Part shown: piece by piece, positions 26,442 through 37,590 of the stretch | Position numbering within the stretch: the stretch's first letter is position 1 | Layout: each line of letters starts with the position of its first letter | From: Hyphomicrobiales bacterium | Lineage (GTDB): Bacteria > Pseudomonadota > Alphaproteobacteria > Rhizobiales > Rhizobiaceae | Length of the DNA stretch: 64,000 bases | Direction: 5' to 3' | Assembly: GCA_900473805.1 (NCBI GenBank) | Contig: UCMS01000011.1 | Coordinates: 1-64,000, forward strand | Notes under the pieces: generated by a model | Database searches by the model: none | The model's input: only the letters and a program-made list of their open reading frames with translations | Told to the model about the DNA's origin: nothing | Position numbers and translations under genes: made by a program

Positions 26442-26444
26442 TCG

Positions 26445-27533
26445 ATGAAGCATAATGTTGAAGGCAGGTTCGCTTTGGCCGCAGCGACGGCGCTGGTTTT
26501 TGCGGGCACGGCGCTCGGCAGTGCAACAACCGCAGGAGCGGCCGAACAAACCTGCTTCCCCGCACCGAAACCCGTCATGAGCCTCGGCTTCGGCAGCCGC
26601 TATGAAGCCGCTTCTAAGTCCCGCTCCGATCTGGACGAAGACAGCGACGCAAAGGTGACGAAAGCACTGAAGCCGATCGACGAATTCATCCAGGATCTCG
26701 CCAAACAAGTGACCAAAGCGGGCACCGAGAAAGACATCGCGACACGGCGCCTGTACCAGCGCTGCGTCATCGACAACGTCTATGTCTGGGCCAAGGCGGA
26801 CGCCTTGAACGACATGAAAACGCCCAACGCCAAGCTGTCGGTTCCCTCGCGCATTGGCGGCATCGCGATTGCCTATGCCGAGGCCCGCAACCAGGTGCCG
26901 GGTCTGGGCGACAAGCAGCGAACCATCGAGTCCTGGCTTCTCAAAAGAGCCCGCGAGACGGTCGAATTCTTCGACAACGAGGCGACTAAGGGCGCTTCCC
27001 GTAACAACCTGCGCGCCTGGGCAAGTCTCGGCGTGGGTGAAGTCGGTATTCTGACCGAGGATCGAGCTTTGGTGGATTGGGCGATCATGAGCAACAAGAC
27101 CATGATCGACGGCGCATCCCCGGACGGCAGTCTGCCGCTGGAAATGAACCGCATGCGGTATGCGCTTCATTACCAGCTGCACGCTATGACGCCGCTAGTC
27201 GCATCCGTCGCGAGATTGTGTAACGCCGGCTATGGAAAGGGAGGTGCGGATATCGGCAAACTGGGAACGATGGCACGTTTCTCCATCGAGGCCGTCAAGG
27301 ATCCCAAACTCGTCCAGAAGATCAACGGGAAGAGCCAGACGGTCAAGCCGGGACTGAAAGCCAACCTGTCATCCCTCGCCTGGCTCGAACCCTATGTGGC
27401 CCTGAGCAACGATACGAAGATGGAAAGGGAACTCGGATCGATCCGTCCGCTGAACAATTCGAAACTCGGCGGAAATCAAACCGCTTTATACCAGGGGCGC
27501 CGCATCAGCTGCACCATAACGGCGCAGAATTGA
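26445..27533 (+). CDS. algL: AlgL-like (PL5) protein lacking the catalytic histidine
   Basis: Exported 362-residue member of the alginate-lyase fold (alpha/alpha toroid), signal peptide about residues 1-33. Pseudomonas AlgL uses His202, Arg249 and Tyr256, with the His in an NNH segment. Here the same spacing gives Leu189 (ASRNNLRAWA), Arg236 and Tyr243 (NRMRYALHY), so Arg and Tyr are kept but the His is replaced. Normal lyase activity on mannuronan is therefore doubtful; a polymer-holding role, or altered chemistry on another uronan, is possible. Last gene of the cluster, 3 nt after the AlgK-like stop. Confidence 0.82.
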   Translation: MKHNVEGRFALAAATALVFAGTALGSATTAGAAEQTCFPAPKPVMSLGFGSRYEAASKSRSDLDEDSDAKVTKALKPIDEFIQDLAKQVTKAGTEKDIATRRLYQRCVIDNVYVWAKADALNDMKTPNAKLSVPSRIGGIAIAYAEARNQVPGLGDKQRTIESWLLKRARETVEFFDNEATKGASRNNLRAWASLGVGEVGILTEDRALVDWAIMSNKTMIDGASPDGSLPLEMNRMRYALHYQLHAMTPLVASVARLCNAGYGKGGADIGKLGTMARFSIEAVKDPKLVQKINGKSQTVKPGLKANLSSLAWLEPYVALSNDTKMERELGSIRPLNNSKLGGNQTALYQGRRISCTITAQN

Positions 27534-27541
27534 ACCGAGAG

Positions 27542-27769
27542 TCACTCGGACGAGAGTCGGATGCGGTGATTGATAAGCGGCGCATCGGCGCGGACGGCTT
27601 CGCCGACGCCGTCCTCGGGACGACAGTCGTCCTTCCACTCGGCGACTTCGAGCGAGACCAGAGTCCGCACGGCGTCCGCCGAGAAGGCACGGCCATGCGT
27701 GCCGGCAAGCGCATCTTTCAGGCGCCCGAGCAGTTCTTCGGTCTGGGTATTCGGGGATTGCGTAGCCAC
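27542..27769 (-). CDS. Small hypothetical protein, GTG start
   Basis: 75 residues, acidic and probably helical in the first half (TQTEELLGRLKDALAGTHG, FSADAVRTLVSLEVAEWKDD). The GTG at 27769 has a perfect GGAGG 6 nt upstream, which decides this frame over an Arg-rich frame on the same strand. It is convergent with the algL-like gene, 8 nt away. No signal peptide, membrane span or known motif is seen; function unknown. Confidence 0.6.
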   Translation of the reverse strand: MATQSPNTQTEELLGRLKDALAGTHGRAFSADAVRTLVSLEVAEWKDDCRPEDGVGEAVRADAPLINHRIRLSSE

Positions 27770-27966
27770 GATATTCCTCCGACGTCATCCTGCGCCAAAG
27801 ATGGGAATTGCGAAAGCGCCATACGAGGAGATTTGCGCTCGAAATCTTTAAAAAGTCGCAATTCTTCGTGAGCGCACCCTTTTGGTGGTGCCTCGTTCTG
27901 TCACCATGGCAAATAAAGTATGACGAACAGCGCGCAAGATGGCGCTTCCCTTCAATGAGGGGAGCA

Positions 27967-27989
27967 GGCTGGCGGTCAGTCCGCCAGCC
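27967..27989 (-). terminator. Stem-loop after cheW
   Basis: GGCTGGCGG (27967-27975) and CCGCCAGCC (27981-27989) form a perfect 9-bp GC-rich stem with a 5-nt loop, 7 nt downstream of the cheW stop on the minus strand. No U-run follows, so it may terminate weakly or protect the mRNA. The remainder of the 27770-27996 gap shows nothing further. Confidence 0.6.
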
Positions 27990-27996
27990 GCTGGGA

Positions 27997-28467
27997 TCAG
28001 GCCGCCATGCCCCAGGAAGACGGATCGTCTTCCCCGAACATACGCTCCAGGCTGAGGAAGCAGATCATGCTCTTGTCGTGGGCGATGATGCCGTCGGAGA
28101 AGGCGGCACTTGGACCGGTTGCAGCCGGCAGCGGTTGCAGCGTGCTCCCTGCGACGGTCAGAATGTCAGAGACACCGTCGACCAGCAGACCAACGGTCAT
28201 CCCGTTGACTTCGGTGACCACGACAGCGCTACGCTCGGTCGCCTGGGCAGCCGGCATGCCGAGTTTCACGGCGAGATCGACGATCGGGATAACGGTTCCA
28301 CGCAGGTTCATCACGCCAAGAACCTCGTAGGGAGAATGGGGAATCGGCGTGACCGGTGCCCAGCCGCGGATTTCGCGAATGGATGTAGTCTTCACGCAGA
28401 ATTCCTGTTGGTGGAGACGGAACGCGATGATCTCGAGAGCATCAGCGGCATTCGACGTGGTATTCAT
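27997..28467 (-). CDS. CheW-like chemotaxis coupling protein
   Basis: Cytoplasmic CheW-domain protein of 156 residues that normally couples receptors to the CheA kinase. The fold is evident from EIIAFRLHQQEFCVKTTSIREIRGW, the conserved VLGVMNLRGTVIPIVDLAVKLG (about residues 53-74), VVVTEVNGMTVGLLVDGVSDIL and GIIAHDKSMICFLSLERMF. The start at 28467 has GGGAGG 8-9 nt upstream. No cheA, receptor or cheR/B gene is near, so it is an orphan copy, possibly serving a distant chemosensory cluster. Confidence 0.88.
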   Translation of the reverse strand: MNTTSNAADALEIIAFRLHQQEFCVKTTSIREIRGWAPVTPIPHSPYEVLGVMNLRGTVIPIVDLAVKLGMPAAQATERSAVVVTEVNGMTVGLLVDGVSDILTVAGSTLQPLPAATGPSAAFSDGIIAHDKSMICFLSLERMFGEDDPSSWGMAA

Positions 28468-28634
28468 CTGTGGTCCTCCCGCGGAACGCTTCAGGCACTT
28501 TCCCTGTGTATCGATGACTCCGGCAACTCGACACAGCCGGACCATAGCTTGGGTGCGCAACTGGAATCACTCTACGCACCAGCACTTAATGAATTTCTAA
28601 ATTTATGTACGAATCCCGCGTGCCGGTGAAAATT

Positions 28635-29555
28635 TCAACCCTGCAGATCAGATGCGAGGCTCGTTTCGGCCAGCATGCGATAATGCGCCATCTGGCCGGC
28701 GCTCCAGGTGGCAAATTCAGTGACAAAAGCCGGTGAAATCGACTGAAGTTGGCCAGCCCTGGTGATGAAGACCCCGCTTCGAGCCGCATGGGCCAAGACG
28801 TTCCCGACATGCTGACGCGACACATGAAAACGCTGGGCGAGCGCATCATAGCTCAGCGGCAGATCCCATATCCGCCCCGTGGACTGGGACAGATGTGCCC
28901 CCATGACAGCGGTGAGGATCAGGTAACCGCTGTCTCGGCCGGTGAAATCGACCACGGTAGCGAAGGGCCCGAAGAGCGCATCCTGCTCTTGGTAGTGCAT
29001 GACCGAAAGGCCGACCACATCCGCCAGCATCACCGGATCGGCCCGCAAACGGCCCGCCAGTGAGGACGCCGGCGGCAGGAGACTCTCCGAGGCAGCCAGA
29101 AAGGCAAGCGGAGACCGCGCCACCTCCTGCACCAAGGCAGGTGTGGCCCGCAACTCGACCGATCGCCGATCCGACGCGCTCCGCTCCGCGAGCACGTAGC
29201 CGCCGGCCCGCAAGCCGGCGATGAGATCGCTCACCTGGCGAGAACTGCCGGGCACCACCGCCTGCAGATCGCTGATGCTGGGTGCGGGCGCCAATCCCAT
29301 CCGGGCACGTCGTTCGAGGCCGATCAGCATGTAGCAGGTGAGGTAGCGCATCTTCTGGGCGAAGATCTTGTTGGACGGCCAGCGAAAGCTGCTGGGCTCG
29401 ACCATCGCACGGCAGTATTGCCATACGGCATCTTCGAAATCCTCGTGCTGAAGAAGAGCCGTTCCCCGTTTCCACACAGGGAGCATCAGATATGGTTCGA
29501 CACCGGGATGGATCGGACGGTGCCCCTGTCTGGCGGCGGCCTGCGCATCGTCCAT
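28635..29555 (-). CDS. Transcription regulator with two winged-helix domains
   Basis: 306 residues with two separate helix-turn-helix regions. One is MarR-like at about residues 85-145 (SISDLQAVVPGSSRQVSDLI, AERSASDRRSVELRATP, with the DRR wing). The other is Crp/MarR-like near 245-285 (LSYDALAQRFHVSRQHVGNVL, SGVFITRAG). The halves look like an internal duplication. The ATG at 29555 has GGGAG upstream; an in-frame ATG 27 nt further up is less well supported. It lies 89 nt after the reductase gene on the same strand, so it may be the last gene of the Rieske operon. Target unknown. Confidence 0.65.
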   Translation of the reverse strand: MDDAQAAARQGHRPIHPGVEPYLMLPVWKRGTALLQHEDFEDAVWQYCRAMVEPSSFRWPSNKIFAQKMRYLTCYMLIGLERRARMGLAPAPSISDLQAVVPGSSRQVSDLIAGLRAGGYVLAERSASDRRSVELRATPALVQEVARSPLAFLAASESLLPPASSLAGRLRADPVMLADVVGLSVMHYQEQDALFGPFATVVDFTGRDSGYLILTAVMGAHLSQSTGRIWDLPLSYDALAQRFHVSRQHVGNVLAHAARSGVFITRAGQLQSISPAFVTEFATWSAGQMAHYRMLAETSLASDLQG

Positions 29556-29644
29556 GGTTCCACTCCCTGCGATCGGCAACATAACATGACGATTCGCAAG
29601 GCGGCGTCGACTGCAAGTTCTTGCGTTGCCCGGCCGCCCCGCTG

Positions 29645-30625
29645 TCAGGCCGCGAACTCCCGTCGGTATCCGGTGTCGATCACCACTGTCCCGCCGCAGA
29701 CGCGCGAAACACACGCGCACATCTTTGCTGCCGCATGACGTTCCTCGGCCGAGAAGAACACGTCTCGATGATCGATGGTTGCAGTCGCCTCCACCACCCC
29801 CACGGCGCACAAGCCGCATTCGCCCCTGCGACAATCGTAGATCATGTCGACACCAGCTTCCATGAGGGCATCAAGCATGCTCTCGTCCGCGCGCACGCTG
29901 ACGCGGCGTCCGGTGCCGGCCACTTCCACCTCGAAAGGCTGCTCAATGAAGCGTCCGCTGTCTCCGAAGACTTCGAACCTCAGACGGCTCATCGGTCGCC
30001 CGCTCTCTTCCCAGACTGTGCGGGCGGCTTCCAGCAGCCCGTGAGGGCCACAGATGTAGACTTCGCCGTCCGGCGGAAGGGCAGCAAAGGCAGATTTGAG
30101 ATCGAGCATCTGACCTTCGTCCTGAAGAAAAGCGGTCATCTCCAGGCCCGAAAGGTCTTCAAGCTCGCGAATGAAGGGCATCTGGGCACGACTGCGTGCG
30201 GCGTAGAGAAGATGGACCGATTGCCCGCGCGCGGTCAGCGCCCGCGCCATGCCGTAAATGGGCGTGATCCCGATCCCGCCTGCGACCAACAGGTAGTGCG
30301 ACGCCCGCCAGGACAGTTCGAACCGGTTCTCCGGCTCCGTCATTTCGGTTTCGTCACCGGGCTTCAATTGCCAGATGAAAGCCGATCCGCCGCGGCTGTT
30401 CGGATGCAGCTTCACCGCGATCTTCAGCGTGCCCGGTGCACTGGGTATGACCGTATAGGTCCGCAGTGCCGGTTCGCCGCGAATGGTAACCTTGATATTG
30501 GTGTGCGAACCCGGGTCGAAACCGCTTCGCAAACCATCGACGGTGAAGGTGACCGCCCGCACATCCTCGGCCGGTGTTTCGACATCGGTGACCACGGCAC
30601 GACGCCATTCCAGTTTCGACCGCAT
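29645..30625 (-). CDS. VanB-like oxygenase reductase (FMN, NAD, 2Fe-2S)
   Basis: Electron-transfer partner of the Rieske oxygenase encoded at 31418. 326 residues in the phthalate dioxygenase reductase/VanB order: flavin-binding barrel (about 1-105, RTYTVIPS), NAD domain (LLVAGGIGITPIYGMARAL, ICGPHGLLEAA), then a plant-type ferredoxin domain with Cys265, Cys270, Cys273 and Cys303 (CX4CX2CX29C). All four cluster ligands are present. The regulator gene sits between oxygenase and reductase in the same operon. The true substrate of the pair may be vanillate or another methoxy/methyl aromatic. Confidence 0.88.
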   Translation of the reverse strand: MRSKLEWRRAVVTDVETPAEDVRAVTFTVDGLRSGFDPGSHTNIKVTIRGEPALRTYTVIPSAPGTLKIAVKLHPNSRGGSAFIWQLKPGDETEMTEPENRFELSWRASHYLLVAGGIGITPIYGMARALTARGQSVHLLYAARSRAQMPFIRELEDLSGLEMTAFLQDEGQMLDLKSAFAALPPDGEVYICGPHGLLEAARTVWEESGRPMSRLRFEVFGDSGRFIEQPFEVEVAGTGRRVSVRADESMLDALMEAGVDMIYDCRRGECGLCAVGVVEATATIDHRDVFFSAEERHAAAKMCACVSRVCGGTVVIDTGYRREFAA

Positions 30626-30672
30626 GATTCCTCCTCCTCATTCTCCTCGACCAACCGTCTCCCGAACGGCGG

Positions 30673-31416
30673 TCACCCGGACATCAATGCCAGCGCAAGG
30701 ACCTTGCCGCGCAGGTCCGGCTGCTCCTCCAACACGAAATCCAGATTTTGCCGCGCCAGTCGCGCATGTTCCCGGGCGAGCGCTTCGGCACGCGACCCTT
30801 CCCTGAGCGAGATTGCCGCCACGATCGCTTTGTGTTGCGCTTGGGCGACCAGCAGGCTGCGATGAAAGGTTGGGACATTCATCTCCGTGTTGACGAACGC
30901 GTTCGGGCTAGCGAAAGGCAGGCTCGTCATCCGCTCGATCTCGCCCCGCAAGACTTCGCTGCCACAGAGATCGGCCAGCAGCCTGTGAAACTCGGCGTTC
31001 AACGCCTCATAGCGTCCGAAATCCATCGCGGATGGATCCGTTGTCACCACGCTGTCCAGCGCCTCCACCACGGCCGTAATCGCTTCAAGCCTCGTCGGAG
31101 CGACGCCGCGTTCGGCGGCCAGCCTTGCCGCCGTTCCTTCGAGGACACCGCGCAGTTCGATCGCGTCGATCACATCCTGGCGGGAAAAGGATCTCACGGA
31201 GTAGCCACCGGACGGAATGAGCGTGACCAGCCCCTCCTGCTCCAGCTTCTGCAAGGCGGCCCGAAGCGGCGTCCGGGAAACCTGAAGCCGCGCGGCCAGT
31301 GCGACTTCCGACAGTCGTTCACCCGGCTCGATCTCACCTTTCAGCACCAGATCGCGAAGACCCGAAAGGGCCTTCAGCGTCTGTTGCTTCGGCACCGATT
31401 CCGTTGCTTGTGCCAT
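30673..31416 (-). CDS. GntR family regulator, FCD subfamily (VanR-like position)
   Basis: 247 residues. The N-terminal winged helix (about residues 18-82: LRDLVLKGEIEPGERLSE, LQVSRTPLRAALQKLEQEGL, SGGYSVRSFS) is followed by an FCD domain (EFHRLLADLCGS, FHRSLLVAQAQHKAIVAAI). The ATG comes right after the stop of the Rieske oxygenase gene (TGACATG), so it is coupled to it. It probably represses the operon until an aromatic inducer binds, acting at the TGTATACA palindromes upstream of the oxygenase; effector and sites are inferred. Confidence 0.85.
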   Translation of the reverse strand: MAQATESVPKQQTLKALSGLRDLVLKGEIEPGERLSEVALAARLQVSRTPLRAALQKLEQEGLVTLIPSGGYSVRSFSRQDVIDAIELRGVLEGTAARLAAERGVAPTRLEAITAVVEALDSVVTTDPSAMDFGRYEALNAEFHRLLADLCGSEVLRGEIERMTSLPFASPNAFVNTEMNVPTFHRSLLVAQAQHKAIVAAISLREGSRAEALAREHARLARQNLDFVLEEQPDLRGKVLALALMSG

Positions 31417-31417
31417 G

Positions 31418-32476
31418 TCACTCCGCCGCTGCAACATGCAGGCGTGCGGGCCCCTGCTCCGCTTCGATCATGCGGTCGATAAGTTTGCGAGCCCACATGG
31501 ATCCGGCATCGATGTTGAGATTGTAGAACTGATGGTCCGGATTCGCATCGATTGCCCGCTGCTGCGCCTCCAGAACCTCCTCGTCTTCACGGAAGACGCC
31601 TGCCACGCCTTCGCGCAGTTCGTGCGTGCGCGCCTGGTTCTTCAGGTCGTAATTCCGGGCAAAGGCCCAGAAATAAAGACAGGTCTTGTCCGTCGAAGGC
31701 GTAATCGTGTTCAGAACATAACCGTTGACCCCCTTCGACCGATCGCCCTGCGGCGCACCAGTCCCGGCTTCGGCAACGCCGACATCGATCGTGACCGTAC
31801 AGGGCGCCTCGAAGCGGATGATCTGCCAGCGATCGACGCGGCCCGGTTTGCCATATTGCTTGCGCCAGAAGGGGGGTGGGTCGATGTCTTCCATCCATCG
31901 GGTAATATAGGCGAACCGATCGGAGTGACTTGCCTCGAAAGGCGCCTCCGCCACGGCACGATTGCCGATCGAAGATCCATGCACGAAGGTCTCATGCGTC
32001 AGATCCATCAGATTGTCGACGACGAGGCGATAATCGCACTTCACCTCGATGAGCTTCCCATCCGCGGCCCAGTCGGGGTCCTGGTTCCAATGCATGTCGG
32101 GAATGAGCGCCGGATCCGCCAGCGCCGGATCACCCGGCCAGATCCAGATGAAACGGTGTTTCTCGGCGATGGGATAGGATTTCACGCAGGCCGAAGGATT
32201 GATCGTCTCCTGCGAGGGCATGTAGACGCAACGGCCGGTTTCGTCATACTCAAGACCGTGGTAACCGCAAACCACATTGTCGCCGTCAAGCCGCCCGAGC
32301 GACAGGGGCACCAAGCGGTGCCAGCAGGCATCGGCAAGCGCGACCGGGCTGCCATTTTCCTTGCGATAGAGCACGACGGGCTTGTTGCAAATCGTGCGCG
32401 CCAGAAGCGAGCGCTTTAGCTCGACATCATAGGCAGCCGCGTACCAGGCATTCAACGGGAACGTGGGTTTGGACAT
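31418..32476 (-). CDS. VanA-like Rieske non-haem iron oxygenase
   Basis: Terminal oxygenase of 352 residues, the size of vanillate O-demethylase VanA. Rieske cluster ligands are Cys51, His53, Cys70 and His73 (CXHX16CX2H). The mononuclear iron segment DNLMDLTHETFVH gives His161 and His166, with Asp154 nearby as the electron-bridge residue. It accepts electrons from the reductase at 29645. Homologues also act on toluenesulfonate, dicamba or guaiacyl compounds, so demethylation of a methoxy aromatic is likely but the substrate is open. First gene of the operon. Confidence 0.88.
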   Translation of the reverse strand: MSKPTFPLNAWYAAAYDVELKRSLLARTICNKPVVLYRKENGSPVALADACWHRLVPLSLGRLDGDNVVCGYHGLEYDETGRCVYMPSQETINPSACVKSYPIAEKHRFIWIWPGDPALADPALIPDMHWNQDPDWAADGKLIEVKCDYRLVVDNLMDLTHETFVHGSSIGNRAVAEAPFEASHSDRFAYITRWMEDIDPPPFWRKQYGKPGRVDRWQIIRFEAPCTVTIDVGVAEAGTGAPQGDRSKGVNGYVLNTITPSTDKTCLYFWAFARNYDLKNQARTHELREGVAGVFREDEEVLEAQQRAIDANPDHQFYNLNIDAGSMWARKLIDRMIEAEQGPARLHVAAAE

Positions 32477-32512
32477 ATCTGCTTCCTCCTCAGACGCTCA
32501 CAGTGAGCCACG

Positions 32513-32522
32513 CTGTATACAG
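32513..32522. promoter_or_regulatory. TGTATACA palindrome, candidate GntR site 1
   Basis: CTGTATACAG, a perfect 10-bp palindrome 37 nt upstream of the Rieske oxygenase start. A second TGTATACA lies 73 bp away. Both match FCD-type GntR operators and resemble the site at 2596-2611. The operon's own GntR protein is the likely binder. Confidence 0.55.
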
Positions 32523-32586
32523 AATGTCAAATCCCATTGATGGAAACGCCGGAAAAGTTGATGAATGTGCCTATATAGCCGGTGAA

Positions 32587-32594
32587 TGTATACA
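32587..32594. promoter_or_regulatory. TGTATACA palindrome, candidate GntR site 2
   Basis: TGTATACA, an 8-bp palindrome flanked by GGTG and CACC, 73 bp centre to centre (about seven helical turns) from the site at 32513-32522. The spacing would allow looping or cooperative repression at the oxygenase promoter. Confidence 0.45.
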
Positions 32595-32690
32595 CCGATG
32601 CCATGACGCACTTCGCCTACCGGCAGGTTTGCCCTGAAGAGACAAGGCCGAAGTCACCGGACTGAAAGGGCTTGAATATCCGAAGGATGG

Positions 32691-32708
32691 ATATATATTC
32701 GTATATAT
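32691..32708. promoter_or_regulatory. AT-rich inverted repeat at the SqrR/BigR-like start
   Basis: ATATATA-TTCG-TATATAT, perfect 7-bp arms around TTCG, touching the ATG at 32707. BigR/SqrR-type ArsR proteins bind AT-rich inverted repeats in their own promoters, so autoregulation is likely. If translation really begins at a later in-frame ATG (32728 or 32746), the site would be a normal promoter operator. Confidence 0.55.
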
Positions 32709-33024
32709 GAAGATAGACGCTGAATCGATGAAATCCGGTGCCGATATGGCGAGCGAACTTCTGAAGTCGCTTTCAAACCGCTACCGACTGCTTATTCTTT
32801 GCCGCCTTGCAGACGGCGAACACTCCGTGGGGCAGCTTGCGGAGTTTCTTGGAATCCGAGACAGCACTGTCTCGCAACACCTTGCCCTCCTGCGACGCGA
32901 GAAGATCATCGCCGGGCGCCGCGACGGTCAGACCATTTGGTACAGGATCGAAAGCGGACCGGCGCGCGCTGTGATCAGCACCCTTTACGACAGTTTTTGC
33001 AAATCCGGGACCTGCGCCGAATAA
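32707..33024 (+). CDS. ArsR-type persulfide/redox sensor (SqrR/BigR-like)
   Basis: 105-residue winged-helix repressor (SLSNRYRLLILCRLADGEHSV, STVSQHLALLRREKII). The pair Cys32 and Cys98 is 66 residues apart, exactly the spacing of the sensing cysteines in Rhodobacter SqrR (41/107) and BigR (42/108), in the same contexts (ILC and DSFC). That supports sensing of persulfides or oxidants rather than metals. Cys103 is extra. Downstream lie a DUF2892 membrane protein and an RND pump on the same strand. The start is uncertain: no close Shine-Dalgarno, with ATGs at 32728 and 32746 as alternatives. Confidence 0.82.
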   Translation: MKIDAESMKSGADMASELLKSLSNRYRLLILCRLADGEHSVGQLAEFLGIRDSTVSQHLALLRREKIIAGRRDGQTIWYRIESGPARAVISTLYDSFCKSGTCAE

Positions 33025-33069
33025 GCCGACCCGGCCGGAAGCATCCCTCTCCAAAGTCTCAGACTAGCA

Positions 33070-33098
33070 TTGACTTTCTTTTACCTAATATATACGTA
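33070..33098 (+). promoter_or_regulatory. Candidate promoter of the DUF2892-RND operon
   Basis: TTGACT at 33070-33075 is a good -35 box. AT-rich sequence containing TATACG/TACGTA at 33091-33098 could be the -10, at 15-17 nt spacing. It is 32 nt upstream of the DUF2892 start, and the AT-rich core would be a natural site for the SqrR/BigR-like repressor. The -10 match is weak. Confidence 0.4.
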
Positions 33099-33129
33099 GT
33101 GTCGTAGATACAAATCTAGGAGAAATAGC

Positions 33130-33330
33130 ATGTCAGTAGATCGCGCCGTCCTCGCCTTCGCAGGCCTCATGGTCCTGTGTTCGGTTCTCCTCACCCACTT
33201 CGTCCACCCGGGATTTGTCTGGTTCACGGTCTTCATCGGAGTTAATCTGATGCAATCGGCATTTACCGGATTTTGTCCCGCAGCCGCGCTGTTTCGCAAG
33301 CTCGGCATTCGCCCAGGCGCGGCCTTCTGA
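33130..33330 (+). CDS. DUF2892 inner-membrane protein
   Basis: 66 residues with two hydrophobic helices (about 5-25 and 28-45) and the family segment NLMQSAFTGFCPAAALFRKLGI, where the FCP cysteine is conserved. Related domains form the membrane part of the rhodanese YgaP and recur in sulfide-responsive operons. AGGAGA precedes the ATG. It sits between the sensor and the pump genes; a role in sulfur-species handling is inferred. Confidence 0.85.
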   Translation: MSVDRAVLAFAGLMVLCSVLLTHFVHPGFVWFTVFIGVNLMQSAFTGFCPAAALFRKLGIRPGAAF

Positions 33331-33340
33331 GGTATAGCCA

Positions 33341-34314
33341 ATGAAAGCGTCCTCTCTTGTCGTCCTGACCGTTGCTCTTTCTACCCATTATGCGATGGCG
33401 GCTCAGGCAGCCGAGTTCCCCATCAAAAGCACGCTCGTTCCGGAAATGAAGGCGGTCTACGGCCAGATCCAGCCGCGCAACAGCGTGGCCGCCCGCGCTC
33501 GGTTGAGCGGCAGCGTTGCAGAATTGCGGGTCACGGAGGGAGACTTCGTGGAAGCGGGCGAGATCATTGCCGAGATCAAAGACGACAAGCTCGACTTCCA
33601 GATAAAAGCGATCGACGCTCAGTTGTCCGGCCTTCAGGCGTCGCTGAAAGACGCAAGGTCGGAACTCGACCGGGCCGAGCGGCTGGTCCGCAGCGGCGCT
33701 ACCAGCACACAACGCTTGGACCAGTTGCGCACCCAGGCCGATGTGATTGCCAATCAGATTGGCGCAGCCGAAGCCCAAAGGTCCGTCATCATTCAGCAAT
33801 CGGCCGAAGGTGCCGTCATAGCCCCATCGTCTGGTCAGGTGGTGGCCGTACCCGTGACCGCAGGCGCCGTTGTCATGGCAGGAGAAACCATTGCCGACAT
33901 CGCCGGCGGCGGCCTCTTCTTGCGCTTGACCATTCCCGAGCGCCACGCAAAGGATCTACGTCAGGGCGCTCCGATCCGGATTGATGCAGCCGGCAAGCCG
34001 CTGACCGGGACGCTGGCCAAGCTCTATCCCTCGATTGAAGGAGGAAGGGTAACTGCGGATGTCGACGTCCCAGATCTCGAAACGCGGTTCGTTGGCGGTC
34101 GGGTGTTGGTCGAACTGCCGATTGGTCAAAGGCAGGCGATCTTGGTCCCGAAAGCCGCCCTCACCACCCATGCGGGCGTCGATTTCGTCACAGTAAAGCA
34201 GAACGATAGCAACGTTCAACGCGCGGTACTCGCTGGCGAAGCCGTGGAGACTGGTGGAGATGCGGCGATCGAGATCCTGTCTGGTCTCGCCGAAGGCGAC
34301 ATCGTGGTGACACC

Positions 34315-34318
<4 letters not shown>
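33341..34318 (+). CDS. RND efflux periplasmic adaptor
   Basis: Membrane-fusion protein of 325 residues with an N-terminal signal peptide (about residues 1-24). Barrel-lipoyl halves flank a helical hairpin (RARLSGSVAELRVTEGDFVEAGEIIAEI; coiled region about 80-145; GVVAPSSG-type APSSGQVVAVPVTAGAVV), then a beta-barrel domain (IPERHAKDLRQGAPIRI). It joins the inner-membrane pump at 34315 to an outer-membrane channel. The stop overlaps the pump start by 4 nt. No TolC-type channel gene is in the window. Confidence 0.9.
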
Positions 34319-37560
<3,242 letters not shown>

Positions 37561-37590
37561 CATCACGCGACTTCCCATGCTCCATCGGGG

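Noticed and set aside
27486..27788. 100-codon minus-strand frame overlapping the small hypothetical gene
   Set aside because: Arg/Ala/Pro-rich and without a ribosome site, whereas the overlapping 75-codon GTG frame has a perfect GGAGG and a balanced composition.
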